The notes: generated by a model from the sequence alone, not told the origin. Counted from the stretch's first letter, positions 48,895 through 56,984 are shown. The stretch is DNA of 64,000 bases from Bacteroidota bacterium (GCA_018266055.1 JAFDYT010000013.1:31159-95158); one strand, 5' to 3'. Made by a program: numbers and translations.

Positions 48895-49347
48895 TCAAAC
48901 TCCGAACTGGCTCAGATGATGGTCGATGTGTTTGTAAAACATGTTGTTCCACTCATTGGTTGTAAGCGGACCAAACGAATGCGATTCTTTCCCTTCGAAA
49001 TGCACTTCCCCCAGTTGTTGGGTGCGCGTAACGTAATTAATGAGTCTCTTTTTTTCGCTCTCAAAATTCCGCTCGTCTTTGATCAGAAAATCGGGGCCGG
49101 TTGCGGTATTCTTTTTGTAAGGCTTCTCTCCTACTACCGCATTCTTCACAAACAACTTCAGCAAGAACCTCGCGAGTGCATTGGGTTTGGCGTACTTGGT
49201 TTCATACACGTATTCGTAGGTCACGCAACAGTGGGCCAGCATTTGCGACACGCTCATTTTTCCCCACAGTGGTTTTGTCTCTGGCGTCAGTCGGTTGATG
49301 CGATCAATTACTTCCTGAGCTACAGATTGAGTGAAAATGTTTTTCAT
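48895..49347 (-). CDS. DUF1569 (DinB-like) protein
   Basis: The protein (150 aa with the ATG at 49345-49347; three residues longer if 49356 is used) has the DinB-like helical fold. The conserved LWGKMSVSQMLAHCCVTYEY and the final NEWNNMFYKHIDHHLSQFGV carry the His residues that bind metal in the family. The role is unknown; related proteins are metal-dependent thiol transferases. Confidence 0.82.
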   Translation of the reverse strand: MKNIFTQSVAQEVIDRINRLTPETKPLWGKMSVSQMLAHCCVTYEYVYETKYAKPNALARFLLKLFVKNAVVGEKPYKKNTATGPDFLIKDERNFESEKKRLINYVTRTQQLGEVHFEGKESHSFGPLTTNEWNNMFYKHIDHHLSQFGV

Positions 49348-49450
49348 AAATGCCATATGGATTTGTAACAGGCCACTAACTTACTTAATCGTTTGTAATT
49401 TCGTAAGCGGTTCTGTTATCTCATCAGGAAGAATTTTACCTTCGTGAAGT

Positions 49451-50059
49451 ATGGAAACCAACTTACTTTTCAAAACTCACCTTCAGAAAGAGGTTCACTC
49501 GTTTGGCCAGATTAAAGCGTTTGCTGCCGGCACAGTGATCCTCAATGAAAACAGTTACATTCAGGTAATCCCCATTGTACTCAAAGGAATTCTTCGCGTG
49601 ACGCGCACCGACGAAGACGGTCGCGAGATTCTGTTATACTACATTCAACCCGGCGAGAGCTGCATCATGTCTTTCCTTGGCGGGATTCATCACGAAAAAA
49701 GCAAAGTCATGGCGATGGTAGAAGAAGACGCCGAACTGTTGCTAATCCCCGTTGCCAAAGCCGGCGAATGGATCAAGAGTTTTCCTGAATGGACGGATTT
49801 CATCTTTAAGCTCTACCACAAGCGTTTTGAAGAACTGCTCACCGTAGTCAATGCCGTAGCCTTTCAGAAGCTTGACGACCGGCTGCTGCATTTGCTCGAG
49901 CAAAAAGCAATTGTCTTTCAATCCAGAGAAATCAAAATCACGCATCAGCAACTGGCCGATGAACTCGGCACCACACGCGAAGTAGTGTCGCGGCTGGTGC
50001 GGCAAATGGAACAACAAAGTCTTGTAAAACCCGGACGAAATAAAATTTCGCTTCTGTAA
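49451..50059 (+). CDS. Crp/Fnr-family transcriptional regulator
   Basis: The protein (202 aa) has an N-terminal cyclic-nucleotide-binding-like domain (FAAGTVILNENSYIQVIPIVLKGILRV) and a C-terminal winged helix (EIKITHQQLADELGTTREVVSRLVRQME). There are no cysteines in the N-terminal part, so an iron-sulfur sensor like Fnr is unlikely; a different ligand is expected. It precedes the sulfur-gene cluster. The palindrome TGTAAC-ATAT-GTCACA overlaps its stop codon and TGTAAC-CTGA-GTTACA precedes the SQR gene; both have the form of a Crp-family site. Confidence 0.88.
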   Translation: METNLLFKTHLQKEVHSFGQIKAFAAGTVILNENSYIQVIPIVLKGILRVTRTDEDGREILLYYIQPGESCIMSFLGGIHHEKSKVMAMVEEDAELLLIPVAKAGEWIKSFPEWTDFIFKLYHKRFEELLTVVNAVAFQKLDDRLLHLLEQKAIVFQSREIKITHQQLADELGTTREVVSRLVRQMEQQSLVKPGRNKISLL

Positions 50060-50070
50060 CATATGTCACA
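50055..50070. promoter_or_regulatory. Crp-type operator upstream of the DUF2892/rhodanese/thioredoxin unit
   Basis: TGTAAC-ATAT-GTCACA is a 16-bp palindrome with one mismatched pair. Its centre is 29.5 bp upstream of a TAGTTTTG element (50092-50099), which would place it near -41 relative to the transcription start: the class II activator position. Confidence 0.65.
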
Positions 50071-50091
50071 GTATCCGGGCATGGCGCCCCA

Positions 50092-50099
50092 TAGTTTTG
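50092..50099 (+). promoter_or_regulatory. Candidate -7 element of the first sulfur unit
   Basis: TAGTTTTG matches TAnnTTTG and lies 19 bp before the ATG of the DUF2892 gene. Confidence 0.5.
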
Positions 50100-50117
50100 T
50101 AAGAAAAACACAACGCT

Positions 50118-50345
50118 ATGAAAAAAAATATGGGAACTATCGACCGCATCCTTCGGGTGATCGTTGCGGTTGTCATCGCAGTACTTTACTTCACCAACGT
50201 GATCAGCGGCACAGTAGCTATTGTGCTTCTGGCTCTGGCTGCAATTTTTATCCTTACCAGTTTGATCAGCTTTTGCCCGCTCTACCTTCCGCTGGGTCTG
50301 AGCACAATTCGAAAAAAGCTTAGCTCAAGCGAAAAAGAAAAATGA
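50118..50345 (+). CDS. DUF2892-type small membrane protein
   Basis: The protein (75 aa) begins MKKNMGTIDRILRVIVAVVIAVLYF and continues with a second helix, VAIVLLALAAIFILTSLISFCPLYLPLG. The CPLYLPLG ending after the second helix is typical of the DUF2892/YgaP-like family. Relatives are often fused to or encoded with rhodanese domains, as here (rhodanese gene two genes downstream). It overlaps the next gene by 4 nt (ATGA). Confidence 0.85.
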   Translation: MKKNMGTIDRILRVIVAVVIAVLYFTNVISGTVAIVLLALAAIFILTSLISFCPLYLPLGLSTIRKKLSSSEKEK

Positions 50346-50536
50346 TTCACCTTAAAAAATATTCACTCACTGTAATCGGCGCAGGCATAGGCCTGGTTGG
50401 TGGTTTCCTGTACTGGAAGTACGTGGGCTGCCTGTCAGGCACATGCCCGATTACGTCAAGTCCGGTCAACTCTTCGCTTTACGGCGCTGTCATGGGCGGA
50501 TTATTTCTCAACCTGTTTAAAAAAGAAAACAAATAA
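50342..50536 (+). CDS. DUF6132-type small membrane protein
   Basis: The protein (64 aa) has helix 1 (SLTVIGAGIGLVGGFLYWKYVGC), a short Cys-containing loop (CLSGTCPITS) and helix 2 (SSLYGAVMGGLFLNLF). The C-x5-C-P-I-T-S pattern is characteristic of a family found beside rhodanese and thioredoxin genes in Bacteroidota. The two cysteines face the same loop and could carry or exchange sulfur, but that is inference. It overlaps the previous gene by 4 nt. Confidence 0.75.
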   Translation: MIHLKKYSLTVIGAGIGLVGGFLYWKYVGCLSGTCPITSSPVNSSLYGAVMGGLFLNLFKKENK

Positions 50537-50540
50537 AGTT

Positions 50541-50855
50541 ATGATGGAAACCTTGAAGAAAATGTTTGGTGTGGGCCCTTCGGCCGACTATGCCCAATTG
50601 GTAAAAGAGGGTGCTGTGATACTGGATGTGCGCTCCAAAGGCGAGTACGCCAGCGGTCACATCAAAGGATCAATTAATATTCCTGTGGATCAACTGAAGG
50701 CTAATCTCAACCGCCTGCCTAACAAAGACAAAGTGATTATCACATGCTGTGCTTCGGGCATGCGTAGCGGATCAGCCAAAGGTATCCTTGAGTCGAGCGG
50801 CTATACTCAAGTGTATAACGGCGGCGGCTGGTCAAGTCTGCAATACAAATTATAA
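50541..50855 (+). CDS. Rhodanese-like sulfurtransferase
   Basis: The single-domain rhodanese of 104 residues has the N-terminal ILDVRSKGEYASGHIKGSINIP and the active-site loop CCASGMRSG. Cys70 is the persulfide-carrying residue, followed by Arg75. It moves sulfane sulfur between donors and acceptors, here plausibly from sulfide oxidation products to thioredoxin or TusE-like acceptors. The ATG at 50541 is chosen; a longer frame upstream overlaps the DUF6132 gene. Confidence 0.9.
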   Translation: MMETLKKMFGVGPSADYAQLVKEGAVILDVRSKGEYASGHIKGSINIPVDQLKANLNRLPNKDKVIITCCASGMRSGSAKGILESSGYTQVYNGGGWSSLQYKL

Positions 50856-50864
50856 TACCCGAAC

Positions 50865-51167
50865 ATGGCCAATCTCAGTTTCAACGAAGTAATCAATAGC
50901 GAAAAACCAACGTTGGTTGATTTTTCGGCCGAGTGGTGCGGGCCTTGTAAAATGATGGCACCAATTCTCGACGAACTGAAATCAAAAATCGGTGAATCGG
51001 CCCGGATCATAAAGATCGACATTGACCGCAATCCGTCGGCGGCTACTGCCTACCAGATTCAAAGCGTGCCTACGCTGATCCTTTTCAAAAAAGGAAGTAT
51101 TGTCTGGCGGCAATCGGGTGTGCTCACTGCTGAGCCACTCAAAAAAATAATCGACAGTTATCTCTGA
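50865..51167 (+). CDS. Thioredoxin
   Basis: The protein (100 aa) has the active site WCGPC (Cys25, Cys28), the preceding LVDFSAEWC strand, [27 protein letters not shown] with the cis-Pro, and no export signal. Its place after rhodanese suggests reduction of persulfides in the sulfur pathway. A terminator follows 6 nt downstream of its stop codon. Confidence 0.93.
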   Translation: MANLSFNEVINSEKPTLVDFSAEWCGPCKMMAPILDELKSKIGESARIIKIDIDRNPSAATAYQIQSVPTLILFKKGSIVWRQSGVLTAEPLKKIIDSYL

Positions 51168-51173
51168 TAATCC

Positions 51174-51204
51174 AAAAAGCCACGCCCGCCGTGGCTTTTT
51201 CTTT
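51174..51204 (+). terminator. Rho-independent terminator after thioredoxin
   Basis: A perfect 11-bp stem (AAAAAGCCACG / CGTGGCTTTTT) with loop CCCGC and a T-tail. Confidence 0.9.
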
Positions 51205-51283
51205 ACCCTCCTTTTTCCACTGGTTTCCTCCTTTTGAGCGAAATCGATTTTCCTGATAAAGATCATCAAAAACGAAGCGTATC

Positions 51284-51299
51284 TGTAACCTGAGTTACA
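51284..51299. promoter_or_regulatory. Crp-type operator upstream of sqr
   Basis: TGTAAC-CTGA-GTTACA is a perfect palindrome (8 bp arms if the flanking TC/GA are counted) with the same half-site as the one at 50055. Its centre is 30.5 bp before a CAATTTTG element (51322-51329), one base off the -7 consensus. Confidence 0.65.
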
Positions 51300-51454
51300 G
51301 AAACAGGGCATGTTTGTGTGCCAATTTTGATATGAAAACAAAGGCTAATCACAGCCGCCAAAACAGGGTTAAAAATTGACGGCGAACTGTGTCGAAAGTC
51401 ATATTTAATGTCAGACTTCAACGCTAAATTTTAGGTATATAAAAAGCACACCTC

Positions 51455-52708
51455 ATGAAAACGATCATCATATTAGGAGGAGGAACGGCAGGCTCAATCA
51501 TGGCCAACCGTCTTCACAATAAGTTGGATGCCGACGAGTGGCAAATCAAAGTAATCGACAAAGATCCGTTGCATTATTATCAACCCGGTTTTTTGTTCGT
51601 TCCTTTCGGAGTGTATGAACCCGGCGACATCGTTAAAAACAAAATTGATTTCCTTCCCAAAGACGTTGAGTTTTTGGTAGAAGAAGCCGACAAGATTGTT
51701 CCTTCTGAAAACCGGATTTACCTGAAGAGCGGTGTCATGTGCTCATACGACATCCTGATTATCGCTACTGGTGCTGAAATAGTACCCGAAGAAACCCCGG
51801 GACTGAAAGGTGAATTGTGGCAAAAAGACATCTTCGATTTCTACACTCTTGAAGGAGCAACCTTACTGGCCGAAAAACTGAAAAACTGGGAAGGTGGAAA
51901 ACTGGTAATCAGCCTGGCAGAGTCCACAATCAAATGCCCTGTTGCTCCTCTTGAATTTACTTTCCTTGCCGATGCCTACTTCACCGAAAAAGGCATGCGC
52001 GAAAAAGTGGATATCTTTTACGTCACCCCATTATCCGGTGCCTTCACGAAGCCTAGAGCAACGAAAATGCTTAGCTCTTTGCTGGAAGAGAAAAACGTAA
52101 TGGTCATTCCTGACTTCTACACCGAGCATGTGGACAACGAACGCAAAATGCTTGTGTCGTACGACCAAAAAGAAGTGCCGTTTGATTTGCTCGTAAGCAT
52201 CCCTGTAAACAAAGGCAGTGAACTCATTGAAAAGAGTCATCTCGGCGACGAAGATGGATTGAACTTTGTGCCTACCGACAAATACTCGCTGCAATCCAAA
52301 GGCTTTAAAAACATATTCGTCATTGGCGATGCCACCAACCTGCCTGCATCCAAGGCCGGTTCAGTAGCGCACTTTGAGGCCGATATCCTTACCGAAAACG
52401 TGCTGAGTTACATCGAAGGCAAGCCCCTTGAAGCCAAGTTCGACGGACACGCCAATTGTTTCATCGAAACCGGATTTGGCAAAGCTTCGCTGATCGACTT
52501 TAACTACGATACCGAACCGCTGCCCGGTAAGTTTCCTTATCCTGTAGTGGGGCCTATGGGATTGCTCAAGGTAAACCGCCAGAACCACTGGGGCAAGCTG
52601 GCTTTCAAGTGGGTGTATTGGCACATGCTTATTACCGGCAAAAACCTTCCGATTCCATCGCACATGTCGATGGCTGGTAAGGAAGTACCTGCTGAACTAT
52701 TGAATTAA
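51455..52708 (+). CDS. Sulfide:quinone oxidoreductase-like flavoprotein
   Basis: The protein (417 aa) oxidises sulfide to sulfane sulfur and passes electrons to quinone. It has an FAD motif ILGGGTAGSIMANRL, the second dinucleotide region LIIATGAEIVPEE, and the redox cysteines in IKCPVAPLEF and HANCFIE; a further Cys is in GVMCSYD. The Asp of VIGDATNLPASKAG contacts FAD. The sequence fits the SQR family better than general pyridine-nucleotide disulfide reductases. It heads the second sulfur transcription unit and is followed by TusE- and DsrE2-like genes. Confidence 0.87.
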   Translation: MKTIIILGGGTAGSIMANRLHNKLDADEWQIKVIDKDPLHYYQPGFLFVPFGVYEPGDIVKNKIDFLPKDVEFLVEEADKIVPSENRIYLKSGVMCSYDILIIATGAEIVPEETPGLKGELWQKDIFDFYTLEGATLLAEKLKNWEGGKLVISLAESTIKCPVAPLEFTFLADAYFTEKGMREKVDIFYVTPLSGAFTKPRATKMLSSLLEEKNVMVIPDFYTEHVDNERKMLVSYDQKEVPFDLLVSIPVNKGSELIEKSHLGDEDGLNFVPTDKYSLQSKGFKNIFVIGDATNLPASKAGSVAHFEADILTENVLSYIEGKPLEAKFDGHANCFIETGFGKASLIDFNYDTEPLPGKFPYPVVGPMGLLKVNRQNHWGKLAFKWVYWHMLITGKNLPIPSHMSMAGKEVPAELLN

Positions 52709-52739
52709 TTACTAAACCAAATTTTTAAACGCTATAACT

Positions 52740-53045
52740 ATGGAAACGATCAATGCAATACCTCTCGCTACCAATGCTGAAGGGTACTTGAAAAATTACA
52801 ACGAATGGACCAAAGAGTGGGCTGAAGAAGTGGCCGCTCAATATGGAATTACGCTTACCGAGAAACACTGGGATGTGCTTCAATGGCTCCGTCAGAAACA
52901 AGCCGAAGACGTGAAACTCAACATCCGCAAAGTGGGCAACTCGGGTATCGTAGACATCAAGCAGTTTTACGAACTCTTTCCGGGCGGACCATTGAAAATC
53001 TCCAGCAAGATTGCCGGAATACCCAAACCTGTAAGCTGTATTTAA
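52740..53045 (+). CDS. TusE/DsrC-family sulfur carrier protein
   Basis: The protein of 101 residues has the family core TKEWAEEVAAQYGITLTEKHWDVLQWLR and a C-terminal arm KIAGIPKPVSCI with the penultimate conserved Cys100 that carries persulfide. The second Cys of true DsrC, about ten residues upstream, is absent, so it is TusE-like. It probably receives sulfur from the DsrE2-like protein next door. It lies 31 nt after the SQR gene. Confidence 0.9.
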   Translation: METINAIPLATNAEGYLKNYNEWTKEWAEEVAAQYGITLTEKHWDVLQWLRQKQAEDVKLNIRKVGNSGIVDIKQFYELFPGGPLKISSKIAGIPKPVSCI

Positions 53046-53063
53046 CCTTTAAAATCATGTGTT

Positions 53064-53597
53064 ATGGAAGCTGTAGCTGAAATCACCAAAACAAAACCCG
53101 TAGTCAACGGAGTGAAAGATAAAAAACCTGTAAAGAAAGTGTTGATCATCTGCTCCAAAGGAAAACTGGAAGATGTATATGCCGCCCTGGTCATGGCCAA
53201 CGGCGCCTTGATGGAAGGAATAGATGCTAAGATGTTCTTTACCTTCTTCGGATTGGAAGCAATCACTAAAAAGCATGCCGATCACCTGCATACTGCCACC
53301 GTAGGAAACCCTGCCTTTATGCCAGGATTACCCACCGTAGTAGCTGGCCTTCCGGGCTTTGAAGCCTTTGCTTCCTACATGATGACGCGCGAAATGGACA
53401 AACTTGAAATACCGCACGTAACTGAATTCATTCAAATGATTGACGCCGCCGGTGGAGAGATCTTTGCCTGCAAGCTGGCCGCCGATATGTTTCATTTAAA
53501 GAAAGAAGATTTCCTCAACGAAGTTAAAGATATCATCACGGTAGGTGACATGTATGCACTGGCCGAAGGTGATGGAACGCAGATCATATTTATTTAG
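53064..53597 (+). CDS. DsrE2-like peroxiredoxin-family sulfur transfer protein
   Basis: The protein (177 aa) has the DsrE/DsrF/DrsH-like fold: KKVLIICSKGKLEDVYAALVMANGALMEG (about residues 24-52) and a C-terminal FACKLAADMFHLKKEDFL with the conserved Cys. This family accepts sulfane sulfur and hands it to Tus-type carriers. It ends the second sulfur unit and is followed by a strong terminator. Confidence 0.88.
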   Translation: MEAVAEITKTKPVVNGVKDKKPVKKVLIICSKGKLEDVYAALVMANGALMEGIDAKMFFTFFGLEAITKKHADHLHTATVGNPAFMPGLPTVVAGLPGFEAFASYMMTREMDKLEIPHVTEFIQMIDAAGGEIFACKLAADMFHLKKEDFLNEVKDIITVGDMYALAEGDGTQIIFI

Positions 53598-53625
53598 TAG
53601 TTTAGCGTTGTCCATAAATGAGGTG

Positions 53626-53658
53626 AAACTGCCGGCCCGATGCCGGCAGTTTTTTTTA
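53626..53658 (+). terminator. Rho-independent terminator after the sulfur cluster
   Basis: A perfect 11-bp stem (AAACTGCCGGC / GCCGGCAGTTT), loop CCGAT, and a run of T. It separates the sulfur genes from the convergent hydrolase gene. Confidence 0.9.
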
Positions 53659-53699
53659 TTTTCTATGAGTAGATGCGATCAACGTCGCGTGAATCAAAA

Positions 53700-54269
53700 T
53701 CAAAGACTTTGCTTTACGGTATCGGTAGTGACTATCGTAGCAAATTCTTCATTCAAGCTGGCCAGGGCCGTGGCATGAATCAACTCGGCAGAATAGTGTT
53801 GACCGTCCACTCCTTTCTTGGCGAATGTGGCCGTAGCATCTGAAACAAGAAAAGTTTCATACCCCAAATTACCTGCCATACGGGTAGTGGTAGAAATGCA
53901 ATGATCTGTGGTAAGTCCAACAATCACCACGGTTTTAATGTTTGCTTTATCGAGGCGTTCTTTCAAGTCAGTGCCGATAAAGGCGCTGTTGACATTCTTT
54001 TGAATCACGTGCTCGTCGGCCATTGGCTTCACTATTTCTTTAAAGGCATTGCCGGGGTGTGAAGGATGAAGCCGGGAAACGGGCGTAGTAGAACAATGCT
54101 GCACATGAAACACAGGAAGACCTTTTTCGCGCCACAAGCTAAGGAGTGCAGCCGCCTTGGTTTCTGCATCCGGATTATTGCGTTGTCCGCCCCAGTAGGC
54201 AATGTCGTCAAACCCTTGTTGAATGTCTATCAGCAGCAAGGCCGGATTATCGTGTAGTGAGAGTGCCAT
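53700..54269 (-). CDS. Isochorismatase-family cysteine hydrolase
   Basis: The protein (189 aa) has the isochorismatase-like fold: LLIDIQQGFDDIAYWGGQRN with the catalytic Asp, a Lys in VIQKNVNSAF, and the nucleophilic Cys in VVIVGLTTDHCISTTTRMAGNLGY. Substrates range from isochorismate to nicotinamide and ureas; the sequence does not decide between them. It is a single-gene unit on the minus strand. Confidence 0.87.
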   Translation of the reverse strand: MALSLHDNPALLLIDIQQGFDDIAYWGGQRNNPDAETKAAALLSLWREKGLPVFHVQHCSTTPVSRLHPSHPGNAFKEIVKPMADEHVIQKNVNSAFIGTDLKERLDKANIKTVVIVGLTTDHCISTTTRMAGNLGYETFLVSDATATFAKKGVDGQHYSAELIHATALASLNEEFATIVTTDTVKQSL

Positions 54270-54405
54270 AATCGTTGTATGTAATGTTCAAACGTAAGCG
54301 TTTCTAACCAGAAACTTGCTATGCCTCGTTTGTTTCGTCTGGCTTTCAGATTTACTTCGGCGGTGCATACGGCCCGCCTATGCTATTGCAATGCGCCGCC
54401 GGCTT

Positions 54406-54894
54406 CTATTTATTAAACGGTATTGATAATAAAAAGCAGATGGCCAGGAAAGGATAGCGTACTACCGACAACGGGAAAGCTTTCAGTTTCCGCGTGATGA
54501 GGTAAATAAAAATAACGGCAAAGAGTATGACTGCCGCGCGGATAAGCATCTCCAGCGGTTTGCCTGACACGGCAGCATCTACGCCGTTGGAGGGTGAAAG
54601 CAGGCCTGCTCCTACCAACACCATCCCTACGGCCAGCATTTGAAAGGGGAAGTAAAACTTCCTGCTGAATTTACTTTTGTACTTGATAAAGCCTGCGACG
54701 AAGTAATATAAATCCGCAAGCAGTGCTATCGCCGTAATGATCACCTGATGGCCTATACCCAACAGGATCAGCGCCAGCGACGCATCCACAACCAATCCCG
54801 CACTTCCGGCCGGGTAATTAAAAAGTCTTACCCACGCTAACCCTATGAATGCGATGGCAGTAATACTGTACCCGGCGATTTTAACGCGTTGCAT
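54406..54894 (-). CDS. Hypothetical multi-pass membrane protein, 162 aa
   Basis: The protein is not recognised. It has about five membrane helices: GYSITAIAFIGLAWVRL, LVVDASLALILLGIGHQVI, LLADLYYFVAGFI, FQMLAVGMVLVGAGLL and MLIRAAVILFAVIFIYLI. A basic loop (KYKSKFSRKFYF) gives the cytoplasmic side. There is no cysteine pair or known signature. The ATG at 54892-54894 is supported by the start of helix 1. Confidence 0.65.
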   Translation of the reverse strand: MQRVKIAGYSITAIAFIGLAWVRLFNYPAGSAGLVVDASLALILLGIGHQVIITAIALLADLYYFVAGFIKYKSKFSRKFYFPFQMLAVGMVLVGAGLLSPSNGVDAAVSGKPLEMLIRAAVILFAVIFIYLITRKLKAFPLSVVRYPFLAICFLLSIPFNK

Positions 54895-55122
54895 AAGCTG
54901 ATGATTAGTATTACAAAGATGGACGCCCCCGGCCGCTTCTTTTTATTTATCTTCTGAATAGGATTCATAAGAATTAATTATGGAATTTATTGGGTAAGCG
55001 CGTTGGTAAGGAAACTCTTTGCATCCGGTGAGGTTGCGACTGCGTTGGGGCTTACACCAAACTCACGTGGAGTCCCCGAAGAAACTCCAGGTGAATAAGG
55101 TTCCTATGCGGCGATACACCGA

Positions 55123-55410
55123 TTATCCCTCTTTCTTACTATAGGTGATCTCAATAGTGCTTTCCACTTTCAAATCATACCCTTTTTCGGAAGCCTCCCT
55201 GAGTATTTCCTCCACCAGCCTGATGGATTGCTTTAGCTCGCCAATCCTTTTTTCAGAGTACGAGACATCACCATTAAACCGCTCTTTGATACTAAATGCC
55301 TCCAGCGTGTGGTAATTTATCTTACTGGTTAACAGATCTACAATCACTTTGCGAGCTTCGGATGGTGTGAATTTTCCGTCAATCAATTTTAAACTATGTG
55401 TGTTGTTCAT
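55123..55410 (-). CDS. Hypothetical protein, 95 aa
   Basis: The protein is not recognised. It is soluble and mostly helical, with an alternating charged segment SEKRIGELKQSIRLVEEILREASEKGYDLKVE (about residues 52-83) like a short coiled coil, and a final strand TIEITYSKKEG. It could be a small DNA-binding or regulatory protein. It lies downstream of the isocitrate dehydrogenase gene on the same strand with a 56-nt gap, so it may share its transcript. Confidence 0.55.
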   Translation of the reverse strand: MNNTHSLKLIDGKFTPSEARKVIVDLLTSKINYHTLEAFSIKERFNGDVSYSEKRIGELKQSIRLVEEILREASEKGYDLKVESTIEITYSKKEG

Positions 55411-55466
55411 ATCTGAAGCATCAGCTATTCGGTGGAGTGTAGATCGGATATATCATTCTTACTTTT

Positions 55467-56903
55467 TTATTGCCCCTGACCCAGAGAGAAAGCCGGTTTG
55501 CCATCAAACGCATACAGGTTTTCTGTCTTAATCGTATCAATGTTTTCTCTTTCCGCATTGGCGAGCAACTGGATGATGTCGTTTTTGGAAATGCCTTTTC
55601 CGTCAGACGGTTTAAAGCGACAGCGCCAGTGGTCCGTGCAAAACGTTTCCGGAAAGCCATCAGGATAAACCTTGATGCCGCGATTGGTTATCATAGAAAG
55701 CTGGATGTCGTGGTGCTCCATTTTCTTTACCATCTTGGCTAATTCGTCCGGGCTTGTTCCGTTCCAGTGTACAAATACATCTACACCCACCAACTCTTTT
55801 TTAGCCGCGGCCTTGCGTTTATAGGTGGGCAGCTTCAACGTTGTTCCTTTAGAATAAGAAACTGAATTCAGCATGGTTGGTTTCTTGCCCAGGTTGGCAA
55901 TTACTGCGTCTGCAAATTCCCTGGTCCCCACTTTTTGCTTGCTGGTTCCCTCTTTAAAGATATCGTAGGTGTGCACGCCGTCCTCGATTGTCTTCAACCA
56001 GGCGTTTTGCACTTTTTCCGCCACGTCGGTTTGGCCCAGGTGGGTCAGCATCATGATTGCACCTTGCAATAACCCGGAAGGATTGGCTGAATTCTGCCCC
56101 GCTCTTCGTGGCGCCGAGCCATGGATGGCTTCAAACATCGCGCATTCTTCACCAATATTGGCCGAGCCCGCAAGCCCTACCGATCCGGTAATTTGCGCCG
56201 CCACATCCGACAACACATCGCCATATAAATTGGGCATTACGATCACATCAAATGCTTCCGGTGTATCGGCCATTTTCGCTGCGCCAATATCAATGATCCA
56301 GTGTTCGTTTTCTATCTGAGGATATTCTTTTGCAATCTCGTCGAATACCTGATGAAACAAGCCATCCGTCTGCTTCATGATATTGTCTTTGGTAAAGCAG
56401 GTCACTTTTTTTCTGTTATACTGCTTAGCATATTCAAACGCATAGCGAACGATCTTTTCGCATCCGGGCCGGCTTATCAGTTTAAGGCACTGCACCACTT
56501 CATCGGTTTGCTGGTGCTCGATACCTGCATAAAGGTCTTCCTCGTTTTCCCGAATGATGACAATGTCCATCACCGGGTGTTTGGTTTTCACAAACGGATG
56601 AAGACTTCTGCATGGTCTGACATTGGAATATAACCCCAGAAATTTCCGCGTAGTCACGTTCAGGCTTTTGTAACCGCCGCCCTGTGGCGTTGTTATCGGT
56701 GCTTTTAAGAACACCTTATTTTTCCGGATGATATCCCAGGATTCTTTTGAAATGCCTGAGGTATTGCCTGCCAGATAAACCTTTTCACCTACTTCAATTT
56801 CTTCAATTTCTATTTTTGCGCCTGCGGCCAGTATGATTTTAAGTGTTGCCTCCATGATTTCCGGCCCAATGCCATCCCCCTTTGCTACCGTTATTTTTGT
56901 CAT
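55467..56903 (-). CDS. icd: NADP-type isocitrate dehydrogenase (long form with C-terminal extension)
   Basis: The enzyme oxidises isocitrate to 2-oxoglutarate. The protein (478 aa) has the family start ITVAKGDGIGPEIMEATL, the substrate motif SNVRPCRSLHPFVK, the metal-binding MPNLYGDVLSDVAAQITGSVGLAGSANIGE and EAIHGSAPRRAGQ. A C-terminal domain of about 130 residues follows (VGVDVFVHWNGTSPDELAKMVKK), as in the long bacterial forms known from Bacteroidota and alpha-Proteobacteria. The start at 56901-56903 is clear; upstream codons in the same frame are AT-rich leader sequence containing an inverted repeat. 3-isopropylmalate dehydrogenase is less likely because of the C-terminal domain. Confidence 0.87.
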   Translation of the reverse strand: MTKITVAKGDGIGPEIMEATLKIILAAGAKIEIEEIEVGEKVYLAGNTSGISKESWDIIRKNKVFLKAPITTPQGGGYKSLNVTTRKFLGLYSNVRPCRSLHPFVKTKHPVMDIVIIRENEEDLYAGIEHQQTDEVVQCLKLISRPGCEKIVRYAFEYAKQYNRKKVTCFTKDNIMKQTDGLFHQVFDEIAKEYPQIENEHWIIDIGAAKMADTPEAFDVIVMPNLYGDVLSDVAAQITGSVGLAGSANIGEECAMFEAIHGSAPRRAGQNSANPSGLLQGAIMMLTHLGQTDVAEKVQNAWLKTIEDGVHTYDIFKEGTSKQKVGTREFADAVIANLGKKPTMLNSVSYSKGTTLKLPTYKRKAAAKKELVGVDVFVHWNGTSPDELAKMVKKMEHHDIQLSMITNRGIKVYPDGFPETFCTDHWRCRFKPSDGKGISKNDIIQLLANAERENIDTIKTENLYAFDGKPAFSLGQGQ

Positions 56904-56958
56904 CGTGTTTGTTGTTTTAAGTGGCGCAAAACTCGATCTAATTATTAATAACTTTTTA

Positions 56959-56984
56959 TTTATGTTTATTATCATTAACATAAA
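56959..56984. promoter_or_regulatory. Inverted repeat upstream of isocitrate dehydrogenase
   Basis: TTTATGTT (56959-56966) and AACATAAA (56977-56984) are perfectly complementary with a 10-bp AT-rich spacer, 55 nt upstream of the icd ATG. It may be an operator. Confidence 0.4.

Noticed and set aside
55063-55094. Inverted repeat TCACGTGGAGT / ACTCCAGGTGA
   Set aside because: One mismatch, no T-run and not placed at a promoter; probably chance or a decayed structure.
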